7,519 bases of DNA from Planctomycetaceae bacterium. Its GTDB lineage: Bacteria > Planctomycetota > Planctomycetia > Pirellulales > Thermoguttaceae. The stretch lies in the NCBI GenBank assembly GCA_031287585.1, contig JAITST010000211.1:1-7519 (forward strand). The letters run 5' to 3'. The position numbers and the translations under genes are program-made. Positions 5,646-7,519 of this stretch are shown one piece after another. Positions within the stretch are counted from its first letter, which is position 1. The number at the start of each line of letters is the position of its first letter. The notes beneath the pieces are model-generated. The model made no database searches. It saw only the letters and a list, made by a program, of their open reading frames with translations, and was not told the DNA's origin.

Positions 5646-7498
5646 TCTTTAAGGTTTGTGGACTTGAAAAACGAATCTTGACCGAGATGACACTCTTCTG
5701 ACGGTGTATTGATTAACCGTATCGTATTTCCAAGCACATCGCCTTCTGCCGTATTGTCTTTGACACGTATGTTTCTGCAAAATTCAAAAGTCAAGCCGTC
5801 TTTTCTTTTGTGAAACGGCTCATAGTCGCGGCTGCGGACAAGCCGGTTATTTGAAAATTCAATGTCTTCAACCGACAGGGCGTACAGAATCGGATAGTCG
5901 AACAAATGAAACTCATTGTCCGTGATAATGATATGGCGGTGATAGGGAGGCCGTTTCCCATTGATTTTAGGTATTTCGGGATAGATGCTGATGACGCCTT
6001 CGCATAACGAATACATGGATGTCATGCAGGGCGCACGGAAGATGTTTTTTGTAATCAGAACATCTTTAACGCCGCTCACTTCGTACCAGTTATTGGCATC
6101 ACCGGACATGAGAATTGCCGAACCGCTCGACTCAAAGATATTATTTTGGATGACCACCTTGCCCGTTGTGGTCATAAGTATTCCTCTTGCACGGCAACTC
6201 TTGAAATAAGAATCCGTAATGAGAACATTAGGATTCCATGTCAGGTTTTCCAGTGCGTTTCCGACAATAACATCCTGCGGAACTGCCTCTTGAAACGTTA
6301 CATCAAACAATTGGTTATCAATTTTGCGAACTGATTTTACTGTCCCCGTTGCGAATGTATGCATACTTTGGCTTTCGATAAATCCCACCGATTCGCCGGG
6401 ACGCGCCCAAAGCAACCCGCGGTTGTAATGAGGCATAAGTTTGCAGCGCAACGTAAAGGCATCCACCCGTTCGGTAACGAGCACTGCCTGTCCCCCCACA
6501 TTGACAGGGTCATCCATCAAGCCATGAAAGGTGCAGTTTTTCACGATAATATCCCCCTTGCAACTCCAATAGTGAAAACCATCATCATGACCGGACAAAA
6601 TACGCCCCTTGCGCTCGTTCGGAATACAGTTGACATTCGTAAAGGTAAGATTTTCAGAGAACTGCGACAGAATACCCAAACCGGCATTATGATACATGTT
6701 AAGATTCTCAATTTGCACGTTTTTGCTGTAAGCGATCCATATCCCGGAATGGTCGCGGCGACTGTGGCGTAATATCAGCAGATTTCCTACGGCGGGGAAT
6801 CGGGTGAACGAACCGTGAATACGCACTTTACCCGGTTCAAGTTCTTCTACGCGATAATTTCCTTTGGTCCGCAGACATCTCTTGTCGCCGGTCTGAGGCG
6901 TCACGACTCGGCTATCCTTTTCAAATTCCAGCGTTCCGCCGGGTCCCCATCCGCTTTTCCATCCTTCGCCGACAAAGACTAATCTGTCGTTTTCAATGAT
7001 GTAGGGCGATTCGGAATGAATCTGCAAATCAACATATTGCTCATTTGCCTGTAACACCACTGCTTGTGCCGAGAGGGGTATGTCCCAGTCAATATTCACG
7101 TTTTTAATGGTGATGTTCTTGCTGTTGTCGATGGTAAAGGGCTGCATCCGGTCGTGATAGACAAAATCCGAACCTCCGCCGTCAACCGTCAATCCTTCCA
7201 TTTTTTCGATCAGAAAGGCAAGGCGTTTGGGCGAATTGACAACATCCGAATTGGCTTCAAACTGCTCGCGTTCGATGCAGTGTTGGGGCCAAAAATCGTA
7301 ACGTCCTTCGGGAAATACGAGAACCGGATTTGTCTTGCCTTTACAGGCTTCCAATGCTTTCTGTACATACGGTACGGCATTTTCACGCGTATCGGGTTTG
7401 AGACCGAAACTGGTGATAGAAATGATCGTCTGTTCGTCTTGTGCAAAAAGACAAACGGGACAGAAACAGAGAAGAAAGACGCTGATGAGATTTTTCAT
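5642..7498 (-). CDS. Secreted GH110 alpha-1,3-galactosidase
   Basis: GH110 enzymes hydrolyse terminal alpha-1,3-linked galactose (blood group B, linear alpha-Gal epitope, some carrageenan oligosaccharides) with inversion. The 618-residue product has a signal peptide cut after LFA (residue 19), leaving Gln20 first. The N-terminal GRYDFWPQHCIE segment (65-76) and the repetitive right-handed beta-helix body (Ile/Asn/Val ladders such as NITIKNVNI and VVIQNNIF) match the family. GHDDGFHYW (303-311) and LMDDPVNVGG (327-336) carry paired aspartates D305/D306 and D329/D330, the natural candidates for the catalytic acids. GDANNWYE (466-473) and CEGVISIYPE (499-508) are further family-like motifs. From memory, most homologues have His where Gly335 stands. 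The length is normal for the family (about 600 residues). The gene is tail-to-tail with the 924-residue protein gene and has a Shine-Dalgarno sequence, unlike the other two. Confidence 0.9.
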   Translation of the reverse strand: MKNLISVFLLCFCPVCLFAQDEQTIISITSFGLKPDTRENAVPYVQKALEACKGKTNPVLVFPEGRYDFWPQHCIEREQFEANSDVVNSPKRLAFLIEKMEGLTVDGGGSDFVYHDRMQPFTIDNSKNITIKNVNIDWDIPLSAQAVVLQANEQYVDLQIHSESPYIIENDRLVFVGEGWKSGWGPGGTLEFEKDSRVVTPQTGDKRCLRTKGNYRVEELEPGKVRIHGSFTRFPAVGNLLILRHSRRDHSGIWIAYSKNVQIENLNMYHNAGLGILSQFSENLTFTNVNCIPNERKGRILSGHDDGFHYWSCKGDIIVKNCTFHGLMDDPVNVGGQAVLVTERVDAFTLRCKLMPHYNRGLLWARPGESVGFIESQSMHTFATGTVKSVRKIDNQLFDVTFQEAVPQDVIVGNALENLTWNPNVLITDSYFKSCRARGILMTTTGKVVIQNNIFESSGSAILMSGDANNWYEVSGVKDVLITKNIFRAPCMTSMYSLCEGVISIYPEIPKINGKRPPYHRHIIITDNEFHLFDYPILYALSVEDIEFSNNRLVRSRDYEPFHKRKDGLTFEFCRNIRVKDNTAEGDVLGNTIRLINTPSEECHLGQDSFFKSTNLKE

Positions 7499-7507
7499 TA
7501 TGTTATA

Positions 7508-7514
7508 TCCTTTT
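7508..7514 (-). promoter_or_regulatory. Shine-Dalgarno sequence of the GH110 gene
   Basis: On the minus strand AAAAGGA (7514-7508) lies 9 nt upstream of the ATG at 7498. It supports this start, which also gives an intact signal peptide. The other two genes lack such a site. The promoter lies beyond the right edge of the window. Confidence 0.6.
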
Positions 7515-7519
7515 GTTAA

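Noticed and set aside
7441..7498. Lipoprotein signal in the GH110 N-terminus because of several cysteines
   Set aside because: None of Cys11, Cys13 or Cys16 is preceded by a lipobox (small residue at -1 with Ala/Ser before it); a standard signal peptidase I site at LFA|Q fits better.
7064..7519. Plus-strand frame running off the right edge
   Set aside because: It is entirely antisense to the N-terminal half of the GH110 gene, whose motifs and signal peptide are unambiguous.

Overview
The window holds three large genes, each coding for an exported protein, separated by repeat-rich intergenic DNA. I see no rRNA, tRNA, CRISPR array, transposase or phage gene. The organism is uncertain. Arguments for Bacteroidota: all three signal peptides place a glutamine at the predicted mature N-terminus (the Bacteroidetes 'Q-rule'), two genes start without a Shine-Dalgarno sequence behind A/T-rich leaders, and one TAnnTTTG promoter match is present. 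Arguments for the PVC group (Planctomycetes, Verrucomicrobia, Lentisphaerae): a secreted tandem WD40 protein, and a 924-residue multidomain protein whose C-terminal domain resembles, from memory, uncharacterised proteins of those phyla. GH110 enzymes are known from both groups.

Layout. Bases 1-312 are a composite inverted-repeat element. It has 26-bp terminal inverted repeats, four copies of a roughly 31-bp hairpin-bearing repeat arranged as a symmetrical palindrome, and one extra stem-loop. Bases 425-2401 (minus) encode a secreted protein of 14 WD40-like repeats, read as two seven-bladed propellers. Bases 2402-2520 are a divergent promoter region. Bases 2521-5295 (plus) encode a secreted protein with beta domains, a low-complexity linker and an alpha/alpha-barrel-like domain. 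Bases 5296-5641 hold a second GTAGAGACG-type repeat, a possible gene remnant and a hairpin. Bases 5642-7498 (minus) encode a secreted GH110 alpha-1,3-galactosidase, tail-to-tail with the previous gene.

How the genes fit together. The only confident biochemical role is GH110: release of terminal alpha-1,3-linked galactose from host-type or algal glycans outside the cytoplasm. The 924-residue protein may also act on or bind carbohydrate, but its activity is unassigned. The WD40 protein is probably an extracytoplasmic scaffold. Each gene appears to be its own transcription unit, and there is no SusC/SusD pair, so this is not a classical polysaccharide utilisation locus. The most unusual DNA is the nested palindromic element at the left edge and the placement of a GTAGAGACG repeat at the 3' end of both divergently transcribed genes.
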